This document shows, one piece after another, positions 1 through 6,240 of a stretch of DNA of 10,457 nucleotides. Position numbers and translations under genes: made by a program. A model generated the notes under the pieces. That model searched no databases and was not told the origin of the DNA. It worked only from the letters and a program-made list of their open reading frames with translations. Origin of the DNA: Candidatus Thiodiazotropha sp. (ex Gloverina cf. vestifex) (GTDB lineage: Bacteria > Pseudomonadota > Gammaproteobacteria > Chromatiales > Chromatiaceae); the NCBI GenBank assembly GCA_025656435.1, contig JAHXHT010000054.1, positions 1-10,457 on the forward strand, written 5' to 3'. Numbering within the stretch: the first letter of the stretch is position 1; the number at the start of each line of letters is the position of its first letter.

Positions 1-36
1 GGTCGGGGCATAACGGCTGTCGCGTTGGCGAGTCGA

Positions 37-61
37 TTTTGGGGACTCGGATGTCCCAAAA
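37..61. repeat. Imperfect inverted repeat (hairpin) in the leading intergenic region
   Basis: TTTTGGG and CCCAAAA form 7-bp arms around a short centre, and an inner AC/GT pairing is possible if one G is bulged. A possible upstream reading frame could end at the TAA at 11-13, which would make this a candidate terminator. There is no clean T-tract on either side, so the role is unproven. Nothing else in bases 1-136 reads as a gene on either strand. Confidence 0.4.
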
Positions 62-138
62 TCTTTCACGAGGTAGCGACACGCTTGCAAACTGTTTTGT
101 CCGCTCGCTTGTGATGCGGCGCTATTTTACGGAAAATG

Positions 139-156
139 ATGGACTTTTAAGTCCAT
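139..156. repeat. Perfect 8-bp-arm palindrome upstream of the transporter gene
   Basis: ATGGACTT and AAGTCCAT are exact reverse complements separated by TT. The dyad ends 26 nt before the ATG of the sodium-dependent transporter and lies just after an AT-rich stretch (TATTTTA, 123-129) that could serve as a -10 element. It could be an operator for a dimeric regulator or a small hairpin in the 5' leader. The palindrome itself is plain in the sequence, but its function is inference. Confidence 0.5.
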
Positions 157-182
157 AGATAAGCTTTCGAAGGCGGGGTTCA

Positions 183-1655
183 ATGACTGAAAGACAATCC
201 ATTCACGGTCAGTGGTCCTCGAGGCTGGTGTTTATTCTGGCGGCAACCGGGTCGGCCGTCGGTTTGGGTAATATCTGGAAGTTCCCCTATATTACAGGTG
301 AGCATGGTGGCGGCGCTTTCGTTATTGTCTATTTACTCTGTATCGCAGTGGTGGGCATTCCCATCATGATGGCCGAGATCATGTTGGGGCGTCGTGGCAG
401 GCAGAGTCCGATCAACACCATGGCGGACCTCAGCAAAGAGGAGGGCGCCAACGGCGGCTGGTCGCTGATTGGGTGGAGTGGCGTCCTGGCTGGCTTCTTT
501 ATCCTCTCCTATTACAGCGTGATTGCCGGGTGGGCACTTGCCTATGTGGTGCGTGCGGGAGCGGGTACTTTCACCGGTGTGGATGCTGCGGGCATTCAGA
601 CCATATTCAATGACCTGATCAGTGATCCGGAACGTGTACTGGCCTGGCATACCCTATTTATGCTGATGAGTATGTTCGTGGTGGCGAAGGGGGTAAAAGC
701 CGGGCTGGAGAAGGCTGTCACCTATTTGATGCCGGCCCTGTTCGTTCTGTTGATTGTGCTGGTTGGATACGCCATGAACACCGGCTATTTTGTCCAGGGG
801 TTGGAATTTCTCTTTACCCCCGACTTCAATAAGCTGATTTATGAGTGCGAAGTGGTGGCCGGACTGGAGCAATGTGAGATCAGCGGTAGTCCCGTGTTGG
901 TCGCACTGGGTCACGCCTTCTTTACTCTGAGCCTTGGTATGGGCGCCATCATGGTTTATGGCTCCTATATGCCGAAAAAGACCTCCATTGCCGGTTCGGC
1001 TGTTTTAATTGCTGGTTTGGATACCATGGTGGCCCTGGTGGCAGGTATGGCCATCTTTCCCATCGTCTTCGCCAACGGTCTGGAGCCTGGGGCAGGTCCA
1101 GGGCTGATCTTTCAAACATTGCCGATCGCCTTTGGCGCCATGCCTGGCGGACATTTCTTCGGTACACTCTTTTTCGTCCTGCTGGTGTTCGCCGCCTGGA
1201 GTTCTGCGATTTCACTGATCGAGCCTGCTGTAGCCTGGTTGGTGGAGAATCGGAACATGACTCGTATCAGAGCCTCTGTCTGGATTGGTTTGACCACCTG
1301 GGTGCTGGGTTTGGGTAGTGTCTTCTCCTTCAATATCTGGTCCGGGGATGAGTTCAAGCTATTCGACCGAACCTTTTTCGATCTGCTCGATTATCTGGCG
1401 GCCAATATTATGCTGCCGCTCGGCGGACTGCTGATCGCCATTTTTAGCGGTTGGATCATGAAGACTGCCGCGAGTCAGGACGAATTTGCCATGAGACCGG
1501 CGGGATATAAGTTTTGGTGGAACTTGATCCGTTATTTCTCCCCACTTGCTGTGATTGCAGTCCTTGTTTATGCAAACATCCCTCTCATTAAGGGACTGAA
1601 GGTTCTTTTGACTTCATCAATGATATCTTCTCAACAAGTTATCGGGATCGTCTGA
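183..1655 (+). CDS. Sodium-dependent amino-acid transporter, NSS/SNF family (LeuT fold)
   Basis: The 490-aa inner-membrane protein should use the Na+ gradient to import an amino acid or related amine. Its N-terminus carries the family hallmark of transmembrane segment 1, GSAVGLGNIWKFP at residues 23-35. By alignment with LeuT from memory, A25, N30 and T248 correspond to Na1-site residues, and G23, V26, A337, S340 and S341 to the Na2 site. TM6 has the typical AFFTLSLGMGAI stretch at 245-256. D280 falls where LeuT has N286, as I recall for the bacterial members MhsT and Tyt1; an acidic residue there fits chloride-independent transport. I count about 11 hydrophobic segments, roughly at 14-36, 42-66, 95-124, 154-170, 178-200, 237-262, 268-298, 324-354, 364-384, 400-427 and 449-470. 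Purine-rich AAGGCGGGG supports the start. The substrate cannot be read from sequence. ratA follows after 2 nt, suggesting co-transcription. Confidence 0.92.
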   Translation: MTERQSIHGQWSSRLVFILAATGSAVGLGNIWKFPYITGEHGGGAFVIVYLLCIAVVGIPIMMAEIMLGRRGRQSPINTMADLSKEEGANGGWSLIGWSGVLAGFFILSYYSVIAGWALAYVVRAGAGTFTGVDAAGIQTIFNDLISDPERVLAWHTLFMLMSMFVVAKGVKAGLEKAVTYLMPALFVLLIVLVGYAMNTGYFVQGLEFLFTPDFNKLIYECEVVAGLEQCEISGSPVLVALGHAFFTLSLGMGAIMVYGSYMPKKTSIAGSAVLIAGLDTMVALVAGMAIFPIVFANGLEPGAGPGLIFQTLPIAFGAMPGGHFFGTLFFVLLVFAAWSSAISLIEPAVAWLVENRNMTRIRASVWIGLTTWVLGLGSVFSFNIWSGDEFKLFDRTFFDLLDYLAANIMLPLGGLLIAIFSGWIMKTAASQDEFAMRPAGYKFWWNLIRYFSPLAVIAVLVYANIPLIKGLKVLLTSSMISSQQVIGIV

Positions 1656-1657
1656 CG

Positions 1658-2101
1658 ATGCCAGTAGTCAACAAGAGCGCGCTGGTACACCATTCAGCGC
1701 AGCGGATGTACGATCTGGTGTGCGATTTTGAGTCCTATCCTGATTTTCTTCCCTGGTGTAGCGAAAGCCGATTGATTTCACGCAACTCGGAGCAGATCTG
1801 TGGGGAGCTTGAGGTCTCCAGGGTGGGTATTCGACAGCGATTCTCCACCTGTAACAAGCTGGTTGAAAATGAGCGGATGGATATTCTGTTGCGGGACGGG
1901 CCCTTCAGAAAACTCGAGGGTGGTTGGCGTTTCCATGCCTTGCAGCCGGGTGCTTGCAAGGTGGAATTGGTACTCGAATTCGAGTTTGCGGGACGACTGA
2001 TAGATGTCGCTTTCGGCCGTGTCTTCAATCAGATTGCAAGCACACTGGTGGATGCATTCTGCAAGCGGGCGGATGAGCTGTACAAGGGAGAAACGAAATG
2101 A
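1658..2101 (+). CDS. ratA: RatA, START-like (polyketide cyclase/coenzyme Q-binding) family protein
   Basis: The 147-aa protein has the usual RatA length and begins like the E. coli protein (MPVVNKSALV, then SYPDFLPWC around residues 27-35). The family stretch DGPFRKLEGGW lies at about 80-90 and the C-terminal helix contains DVAFGRVFNQ at about 116-125. In E. coli RatA was described as binding the 50S subunit and blocking subunit association. The same fold family (Coq10-like) binds ubiquinone, so a quinone-related role is a real alternative. The ATG lies 2 nt past the transporter stop, so translation is probably coupled, and the gene overlaps rnfH by 4 nt (ATGA). In many gammaproteobacteria ratA sits directly next to smpB. 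Here a transporter precedes it, and no smpB is visible in the window. Confidence 0.93.
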   Translation: MPVVNKSALVHHSAQRMYDLVCDFESYPDFLPWCSESRLISRNSEQICGELEVSRVGIRQRFSTCNKLVENERMDILLRDGPFRKLEGGWRFHALQPGACKVELVLEFEFAGRLIDVAFGRVFNQIASTLVDAFCKRADELYKGETK

Positions 2102-2391
2102 GATTCGAGGTCGCTTACGGCGGATTGGAAGAGCAGACATTGTTGGTAGTGGAGTCGGATGCGCCTCTGACTGCACAGCAGGCGATCGAAAGATCCGGCA
2201 TCCTGGAGCGGTTTGCCGAGATCGATCTGTCGAGTAACAAGATCGGTATTTTTGGCAAAGCGGCCAAGCTGGATGCGGTATTGAGTGATGGCGATCGCGT
2301 GGAGATCTACCGTCCCCTGATAGCCGATCCGAAAGAGGCCCGCAAAAAGCGGGCTGCTGAAGGCAAAACGATGCGTAAGGGTGGGGGTTAG
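2098..2391 (+). CDS. rnfH: RnfH/RatB family small protein (UPF0125, beta-grasp fold)
   Basis: This 97-aa protein of unknown biochemical role belongs to the RnfH/RatB family with a ubiquitin-like beta-grasp fold. Recognisable features are the N-terminal strand MRFEVAYG, the central SSNKIGIFGKAAKLD at about 45-59, the SDGDRVEIYRPL segment at about 64-75, and DPKEARKKRAAE at about 78-89. The tail is basic and ends in Gly-Gly-Gly. The ATG is embedded in the ratA stop (ATGA overlap), the conserved ratA-ratB arrangement, so the two proteins are probably made in step. The gene ends within the 3' end of the opposing bamE. Confidence 0.9.
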   Translation: MRFEVAYGGLEEQTLLVVESDAPLTAQQAIERSGILERFAEIDLSSNKIGIFGKAAKLDAVLSDGDRVEIYRPLIADPKEARKKRAAEGKTMRKGGG

Positions 2392-2840
2392 GGCTCCTTA
2401 CCAAACCCCAGGAAGCGCCAAAACCTGTCCAGGTAGCCAAGGTCGCCTTCGTAGTCTGGTACACTGACCAGGATCTCTTTTTTCTCCTGCGCGGTCTCCA
2501 CATTGGTGGCAGGTTCGATGTCACCCGTATAGTGGTCCAATCGGTCTCCATCGAAATAGACGGAAAACTGTTTAATCTCCAGGGGTTCGTTACGTCTCTT
2601 GATGGAAAGCAGATATCCCCAGCGTTGTTCATGAAAGACGTCGATCAGCATGGGGCTGCCCAGTGCGAAGCGTACCTGACGTTTCGTCATGCCGGGCTCC
2701 AGCAGTGCGACCATCTCCGGTGTGACGATGTTGCCCTGTTCGATGTCCGGGATATGGACCAGAGAGAAATCCTCCCAATTGGTGCAACCGGCAGTAACGA
2801 ACAGTAGTGACAGGAATATTGAGATGAGAATCTTTTTCAT
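2388..2840 (-). CDS. bamE: BamE (SmpA/OmlA) outer-membrane assembly lipoprotein
   Basis: BamE is the small lipoprotein of the Bam complex, which inserts beta-barrel proteins into the outer membrane. The 150-aa precursor starts MKKILISIFLSLLFVTAGC, a lipoprotein signal with the lipidated Cys at residue 19. Residue 20 is Thr, not Asp, consistent with outer-membrane sorting. The family core follows: IPDIEQGN (30-37) and GMTKRQVRFALGSP (50-63), then the WGYL strand (74-77). Residues after about 110 form a tail longer than in E. coli BamE, with an aromatic end (RFWRFLGFG) that I cannot assign a role. No strong Shine-Dalgarno precedes the ATG. The gene is divergent from fur, as in Pseudomonas, and its stop overlaps that of rnfH. 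Confidence 0.93.
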   Translation of the reverse strand: MKKILISIFLSLLFVTAGCTNWEDFSLVHIPDIEQGNIVTPEMVALLEPGMTKRQVRFALGSPMLIDVFHEQRWGYLLSIKRRNEPLEIKQFSVYFDGDRLDHYTGDIEPATNVETAQEKKEILVSVPDYEGDLGYLDRFWRFLGFGKEP

Positions 2841-2867
2841 TACGAGTACAATCCAAAGCGACGGACA

Positions 2868-2894
2868 ATCTTACCTCATTCACTACTCAAGCAA
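2868..2894 (-). promoter_or_regulatory. Possible sigma-70 promoter for bamE in the bamE/fur divergent region
   Basis: On the minus strand TTGCTT (2894-2889) is followed after 15 nt by TAAGAT (2873-2868), about 27 nt before the bamE ATG. The boxes are only partial matches and the spacing is short, so this is tentative. I found no clear Fur box in this 75-bp interval, so Fur autoregulation is not evident. Confidence 0.25.
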
Positions 2895-2915
2895 CATATG
2901 ATCCGGAGGACGGGG

Positions 2916-3329
2916 ATGGACAATCAGGAGATTCGAAAAGCTGGGCTGAAAGTCACCCTGCCGCGTGTGAAAATCCTCGAACTGCTTGAAAATAGCACCC
3001 AGCGACACGTCAGTGCGGAAGATGTCTACAAATTACTTCTCGATAAAGGGGAGGAGATTGGCCTGGCCACAGTTTATCGGGTACTAACTCAGTTTGAGGC
3101 AGCAGGCTTGGTGACCCGGCATAACTTTGAGGGGGGGCATGCGGTTTTCGAGCTGGATCGCGGTGAGCATCACGACCATATTGTCTGTGTGGTGTGTGGC
3201 AAAGTGGAGGAGTTCATGGATGCCACCATCGAACAGCGCCAGCGGGAAGTCGCCAATGAGCGTGGCTTTGAGATGGCCGATCACTCTCTGATCATCTACG
3301 GTCGCTGCAACGAACATAAAGATAATTGA
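2916..3329 (+). CDS. fur: Fur, ferric uptake regulator
   Basis: Fur represses iron-acquisition genes when loaded with Fe2+. The N-terminal winged helix contains AGLKVTLPRVKIL (9-21) and the recognition region GLATVYRVLTQFE (49-61). The C-terminal dimerisation half holds HHDH (85-88) and the CVVCG zinc motif (C91, C94). H31, E79, H86 and H88 match the E. coli metal ligands H33, E81, H88 and H90. C131 is present, but the fourth E. coli Cys is absent because the tail is short. I chose the ATG at 2916 because GGAGGA (2905-2910) lies 5 nt before it, giving 137 aa. The in-frame ATG at 2898 lies upstream of this site and would add six residues not typical of Fur. The gene converges on recN. Confidence 0.96.
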   Translation: MDNQEIRKAGLKVTLPRVKILELLENSTQRHVSAEDVYKLLLDKGEEIGLATVYRVLTQFEAAGLVTRHNFEGGHAVFELDRGEHHDHIVCVVCGKVEEFMDATIEQRQREVANERGFEMADHSLIIYGRCNEHKDN

Positions 3330-3351
3330 AGTAGCAGATGGCTGTTTTTTT
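3329..3351 (+). terminator. Weak candidate intrinsic terminator after fur
   Basis: AAGTAGC (3329-3335) can pair with GCTGTTT (3341-3347) using two G-T wobbles, and the T-run extends to 3351. The stem is short and weak, so this is a modest candidate. A second small dyad, TCAACC/GGTTGA at 3372-3388, lies between fur and the recN stop but lacks a T-tract in either direction. Confidence 0.35.
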
Positions 3352-3398
3352 AGCAGGCTGACTATCTACCCTCAACCATTGCGGTTGACTATGAACCT

Positions 3399-5072
3399 TT
3401 AGTGGCTAGCCGCCATATCCACCATTTCCTTTGCATGTGCCAGGGTCTGTTGCGTAACCTTGACACCGCCAAGCATGCGCGCAATCTCCTCGATCCGGTC
3501 ATCAGTCCGTAGATGGGAAATCGTGGTGCGAGTCTCCTTTCTGGTTGATTGTTTTGTCACTGAAAGGTGATGCATCGCTTGAGCGGCTACCTGGGGTAAA
3601 TGGGTCACACAGAGAATCTGTCGACTTTCACCCAGCGTGCGCAACATCTGGCCGACGACTTCCGCCACGCCACCGCCAATGCCCACGTCCACTTCATCAA
3701 ATACCAAGGTTGGTGTGGAGCCGTAGCGTATGGTGGCTACCTGAATGGCGAGGCTGATACGTGAGAGTTCGCCACCAGAAGCGACCTTATTCAAAGGTTG
3801 TAAGGGCATGCCGGGATTGGCGGAGACCTTAAACTCGACCTGTTCTAGTCCATGAGCGCCTACCTTTTCATCAGCCAGTGGCATCAGGTCGACGGCAAAG
3901 ACACCCCCAGACATTCCGAGTTTTTGCATTGCTTCGCTGATCTCTTTGCCCAGACGTTTTGCGGCTTCTCCTCTTGCCTGGCTGAGTTTGCCTGCCAATT
4001 CAAGATAAGCCTTGCGCTGGGATCCGACCTGTTGTTCCAGCGCAGCCAGTTCCACATCGGCATTCTTTAGCCGGCTCAGCGCCTGCTCGATCTCCTGCAG
4101 GCGCTCTGGTAGTTGCTGAGGGGGTACCCGGTATTTTCTGGCGCAATCATGGATGGCTTCCAGTCGCTCTTCCAGTTGTTGTAGGGCTGACGGATCAATC
4201 TCCTGCTCGTTCAGGTAGCCGCGTAGAAAGGTAAGGCTCTCATCTACTTGGATGAGTGCGCCTGCCAGCATTTCATGAGGTTCGTTGAGCGTGTCGTCCA
4301 GTGCCTGCATGGCATTGAGTTGCTCTGTGTAGCGAGCGAGCAGACTGCGTAGGGAAGGTTCCGCTTCATCCAGTCCATTGATGATATCGCTACACTGGTT
4401 GCGCAATTGATCCAGATGGCTCAAACGTCGGTGCTCCTGTCCGACATGCTCCAGTTCATCAACAGTGAGATCGAGGGACGCGAGTTCATTCTGCTGGTAA
4501 TTCAAAAGGTCGAGCCGGGAAGCTCGGTCTGAAGCAGCAGCAGTACGTTGATCCAGGTCCGCTTGACTGGTCTGGTACTCTTTGAACTGACGGCTGGTCT
4601 CTTCTGCCAGGGGCAAGTATCCCCCGTAGGCATCCAGCAGGTGGCATTGGTGATGCCGCTTGAGGAGTGATTGGTGGGCATGTTGTCCATGAATCTCGAC
4701 CAGCAGATCACCGAGTGTTTGCATCTGTTGCAGTGGTACGGCGCGTCCATTAATGAAGGCCCGTGAGCGGCCTTCGCGGTTGAGACTACGACGTAGAATA
4801 CATTCACCTGCTTCATCCAGTGCTTCTGACTCAAGCCAAGCGGTGACAGCTGAGTGACCGGTGATGTCGAAAACGGCAGAGACCTCTGCACGCTCGCTGC
4901 CGGCGCGGATCATACTCTTGTCCGCCCGCTCGCCCAGGGCAAGCCCCAGTGCATCGATGAGGATCGACTTGCCGGCGCCTGTCTCACCGGTCAGAGCTGT
5001 CAGGCCCGATAGCAGTTCCAACTCCAGTGAGGAGACGACTGCCAAGTCACGAATCTGCAGATGTGTCAGCAT
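3399..5072 (-). CDS. recN: RecN, SMC-like DNA double-strand-break repair ATPase
   Basis: RecN is a cohesin-like ATPase that acts early in recombinational repair of double-strand breaks. At 557 aa it is full length. The N-terminal nucleotide-binding half has Walker A GETGAGKS at 29-36, then INGRAVPLQQ near 107-116 and the EIHGQHAHQSL motif near 126-136. A central helical region of about 155-380 should form the short coiled coil. The C-terminal half has the ABC signature ASGGELSR (431-438), Walker B TLVFDE (455-460) with the following DVGIGG, and the switch histidine in VTHLPQVAAQA (489-499). The start overlaps the end of nadK by 7 nt, so it probably depends on the nadK transcript. I saw no LexA-type CTGT-N8-ACAG box just upstream, so SOS control is not evident from this segment. 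Confidence 0.96.
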   Translation of the reverse strand: MLTHLQIRDLAVVSSLELELLSGLTALTGETGAGKSILIDALGLALGERADKSMIRAGSERAEVSAVFDITGHSAVTAWLESEALDEAGECILRRSLNREGRSRAFINGRAVPLQQMQTLGDLLVEIHGQHAHQSLLKRHHQCHLLDAYGGYLPLAEETSRQFKEYQTSQADLDQRTAAASDRASRLDLLNYQQNELASLDLTVDELEHVGQEHRRLSHLDQLRNQCSDIINGLDEAEPSLRSLLARYTEQLNAMQALDDTLNEPHEMLAGALIQVDESLTFLRGYLNEQEIDPSALQQLEERLEAIHDCARKYRVPPQQLPERLQEIEQALSRLKNADVELAALEQQVGSQRKAYLELAGKLSQARGEAAKRLGKEISEAMQKLGMSGGVFAVDLMPLADEKVGAHGLEQVEFKVSANPGMPLQPLNKVASGGELSRISLAIQVATIRYGSTPTLVFDEVDVGIGGGVAEVVGQMLRTLGESRQILCVTHLPQVAAQAMHHLSVTKQSTRKETRTTISHLRTDDRIEEIARMLGGVKVTQQTLAHAKEMVDMAASH

Positions 5073-5959
5073 CGGTTGTTTCGGGGGTTCTCACTCCAAC
5101 CCAACTTGGCGCGCAGAATACTGTAATAGTCATATCCCTCAGGGTGAATCAGGCGTACATGGTGCTCCGCCTTGCGGATTCTGATGACCTCGCCCTGCAT
5201 CACCGGCAGGGTTGACTGGCCGTCGCAGGTGATCTGAACATCTTCCGCGTGGGCCTTGTCGAGTCGGATTTCTATCTCGCTGTCACCATCGATGACAATG
5301 GGTCGGTTACTCAGTGTGTGTGGACAGATCGGCACCATCACGATGGCGTTCAGTGACGGATGCAGCAGGGGGCCTCCACCGGAAAGTGCGTAGGCGGTGG
5401 AACCGGTCGGTGTGGATACAATCAGCCCATCTGAACGTTGGTCATTCACCAGCTGACCGTCCACATAGGTCTGGAACTCGATCATGCGGGCGATATTCCA
5501 CTTGTGTAGCACCACATCGTTGAAAGCCAGGGCCTCCTGCTTCGTGGAGGATTCGTCACCCATACTGACTTCCAGCAGAAAACGGGTTTCCTGCTCATAC
5601 CGGCCATCGAGGATGGAATCGAGGTATGACTCCATGCGGTCTGGCGTAATATCGACCAGAAACCCCAACCGGCCCAGGTTGATGCCGAGCAGAAGCGTAT
5701 TCTGTTTTGCGAGTACCCGCGCGGCGTGCAGCAGCGTGCCGTCACCACCGACCACGATCACCAGATCGCTGTGACTGGGCAGATCTATCTCCGGCAGGGT
5801 GGGGAGCGGTTCGCCTTCGAGCAGGCGGGATGTGGTCTCCTCAAGCACGACGTCTCGATCCTGAGCCTTAAGATAAGCACAAAGTCGTCGTATCGTCTCT
5901 TTGACGACGGGATCACCATGTTTACCGATCAATCCGATTTTTTTAAAGGGTGTTGACAT
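5066..5959 (-). CDS. nadK: NAD kinase (ATP-NAD kinase)
   Basis: The enzyme phosphorylates NAD to NADP in the cytosol. Family motifs are GGDGT at 71-75 (phosphate donor site and catalytic Asp73), GINLGRLGFL at 92-101, the FND triplet at 146-148, SDGLIVSTPTGSTAYALSGG at 176-195 and CDGQ at 245-248. I place the start at the ATG ending at 5959, giving 297 aa (MSTPFKKIGLIGK), because it agrees with the usual family length and first strand and has an AGGGCGGA stretch just upstream. An in-frame GTG at 6031 would add 24 non-conserved residues. recN overlaps its 3' end by 7 nt. The pairing of nadK with recN is common in bacteria. A candidate promoter lies at 6022-6050. Confidence 0.95.
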   Translation of the reverse strand: MSTPFKKIGLIGKHGDPVVKETIRRLCAYLKAQDRDVVLEETTSRLLEGEPLPTLPEIDLPSHSDLVIVVGGDGTLLHAARVLAKQNTLLLGINLGRLGFLVDITPDRMESYLDSILDGRYEQETRFLLEVSMGDESSTKQEALAFNDVVLHKWNIARMIEFQTYVDGQLVNDQRSDGLIVSTPTGSTAYALSGGGPLLHPSLNAIVMVPICPHTLSNRPIVIDGDSEIEIRLDKAHAEDVQITCDGQSTLPVMQGEVIRIRKAEHHVRLIHPEGYDYYSILRAKLGWSENPRNNRC

Positions 5960-6021
5960 CAGTCCGCCCTGAGTGAGTGCAAAGCCGCCCGATCGGCTGG
6001 TATCGATGGATGGATCGGGCA

Positions 6022-6050
6022 AAGTTAGCACGCTGCTAGTACACCTTCAA
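6022..6050 (-). promoter_or_regulatory. Candidate extended -10 sigma-70 promoter for nadK-recN
   Basis: On the minus strand TTGAAG (-35, 6050-6045) and TAACTT (-10, 6027-6022) are separated by exactly 17 nt, and TGC stands directly before the -10 as in extended -10 promoters. The start point would fall near 6015, about 55 nt before the nadK ATG. A palindrome TAGCA-CGC-TGCTA (6026-6038) overlaps the -10 and could be an operator. Confidence 0.42.
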
Positions 6051-6085
6051 TGTGATATTGCCGGGTTTAGCGAGCCGGGGAGCGG

Positions 6086-6102
6086 TTGAGTGCAACACTC
6101 GA
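6086..6102. repeat. Short inverted repeat in the nadK/hrcA intergenic region
   Basis: GAGTG and CACTC flank CAA, extendable to 7 bp with one wobble. It resembles the GAGTG/CACTC core of CIRCE but in the opposite order and with a 3-nt centre, so it is not a CIRCE element. Its role is unknown. Confidence 0.35.
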
Positions 6103-6131
6103 CAGTGGCAATTAAATTAGTGTTAACAGAC

Positions 6132-6151
6132 CCTGGATCAAAGCATCCAGG
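6132..6151. repeat. Perfect 7-bp stem-loop upstream of hrcA
   Basis: CCTGGAT and ATCCAGG are exact reverse complements around a 6-nt loop (CAAAGC). It lies about 40 nt upstream of the CIRCE operator and has no T-tract after it on the plus strand. It may be a regulator site or a structured part of an upstream transcript. Confidence 0.45.
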
Positions 6152-6192
6152 CCTTGCTTGACTCATATAAAGGTTATTGCTGGTTTTTGGCG

Positions 6193-6219
6193 TTGGCACT
6201 CGTTAATATAGAGTGCTAA
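6193..6219 (+). promoter_or_regulatory. CIRCE operator (HrcA-binding site) upstream of hrcA
   Basis: The left arm TTGGCACTC, a 9-nt spacer (6202-6210) and the right arm GAGTGCTAA match the CIRCE consensus TTAGCACTC-N9-GAGTGCTAA with a single substitution, in the left arm. It ends 21 nt before the likely hrcA start, the expected position for an autoregulatory operator. HrcA bound here should repress hrcA-grpE(-dnaK), with relief on heat shock as GroEL is titrated away. The AT-rich spacer (TTAATATA) may hold the -10, but no convincing -35 partner is seen. Confidence 0.93.
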
Positions 6220-6240
6220 TCAATATTCTTGGAGATCCCG

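Noticed and set aside
1..11. Start of a leftward gene such as smpB at the left edge (minus-strand ATG at 11-9)
   Set aside because: Only three codons are available, they do not match the Lys-rich SmpB start, and there is no ribosome-binding site upstream.
1778..2632. Long minus-strand open frame of 284 codons across ratA, rnfH and bamE
   Set aside because: It is antisense to ratA and rnfH and out of frame with bamE, all clearly recognised genes. Its translation has no family resemblance and odd composition, so it is a shadow frame.
5073..5200. LexA box before recN
   Set aside because: CTGT and ACAG-like bits near 5120-5140 do not form the CTGT-N8-ACAG arrangement on either strand.
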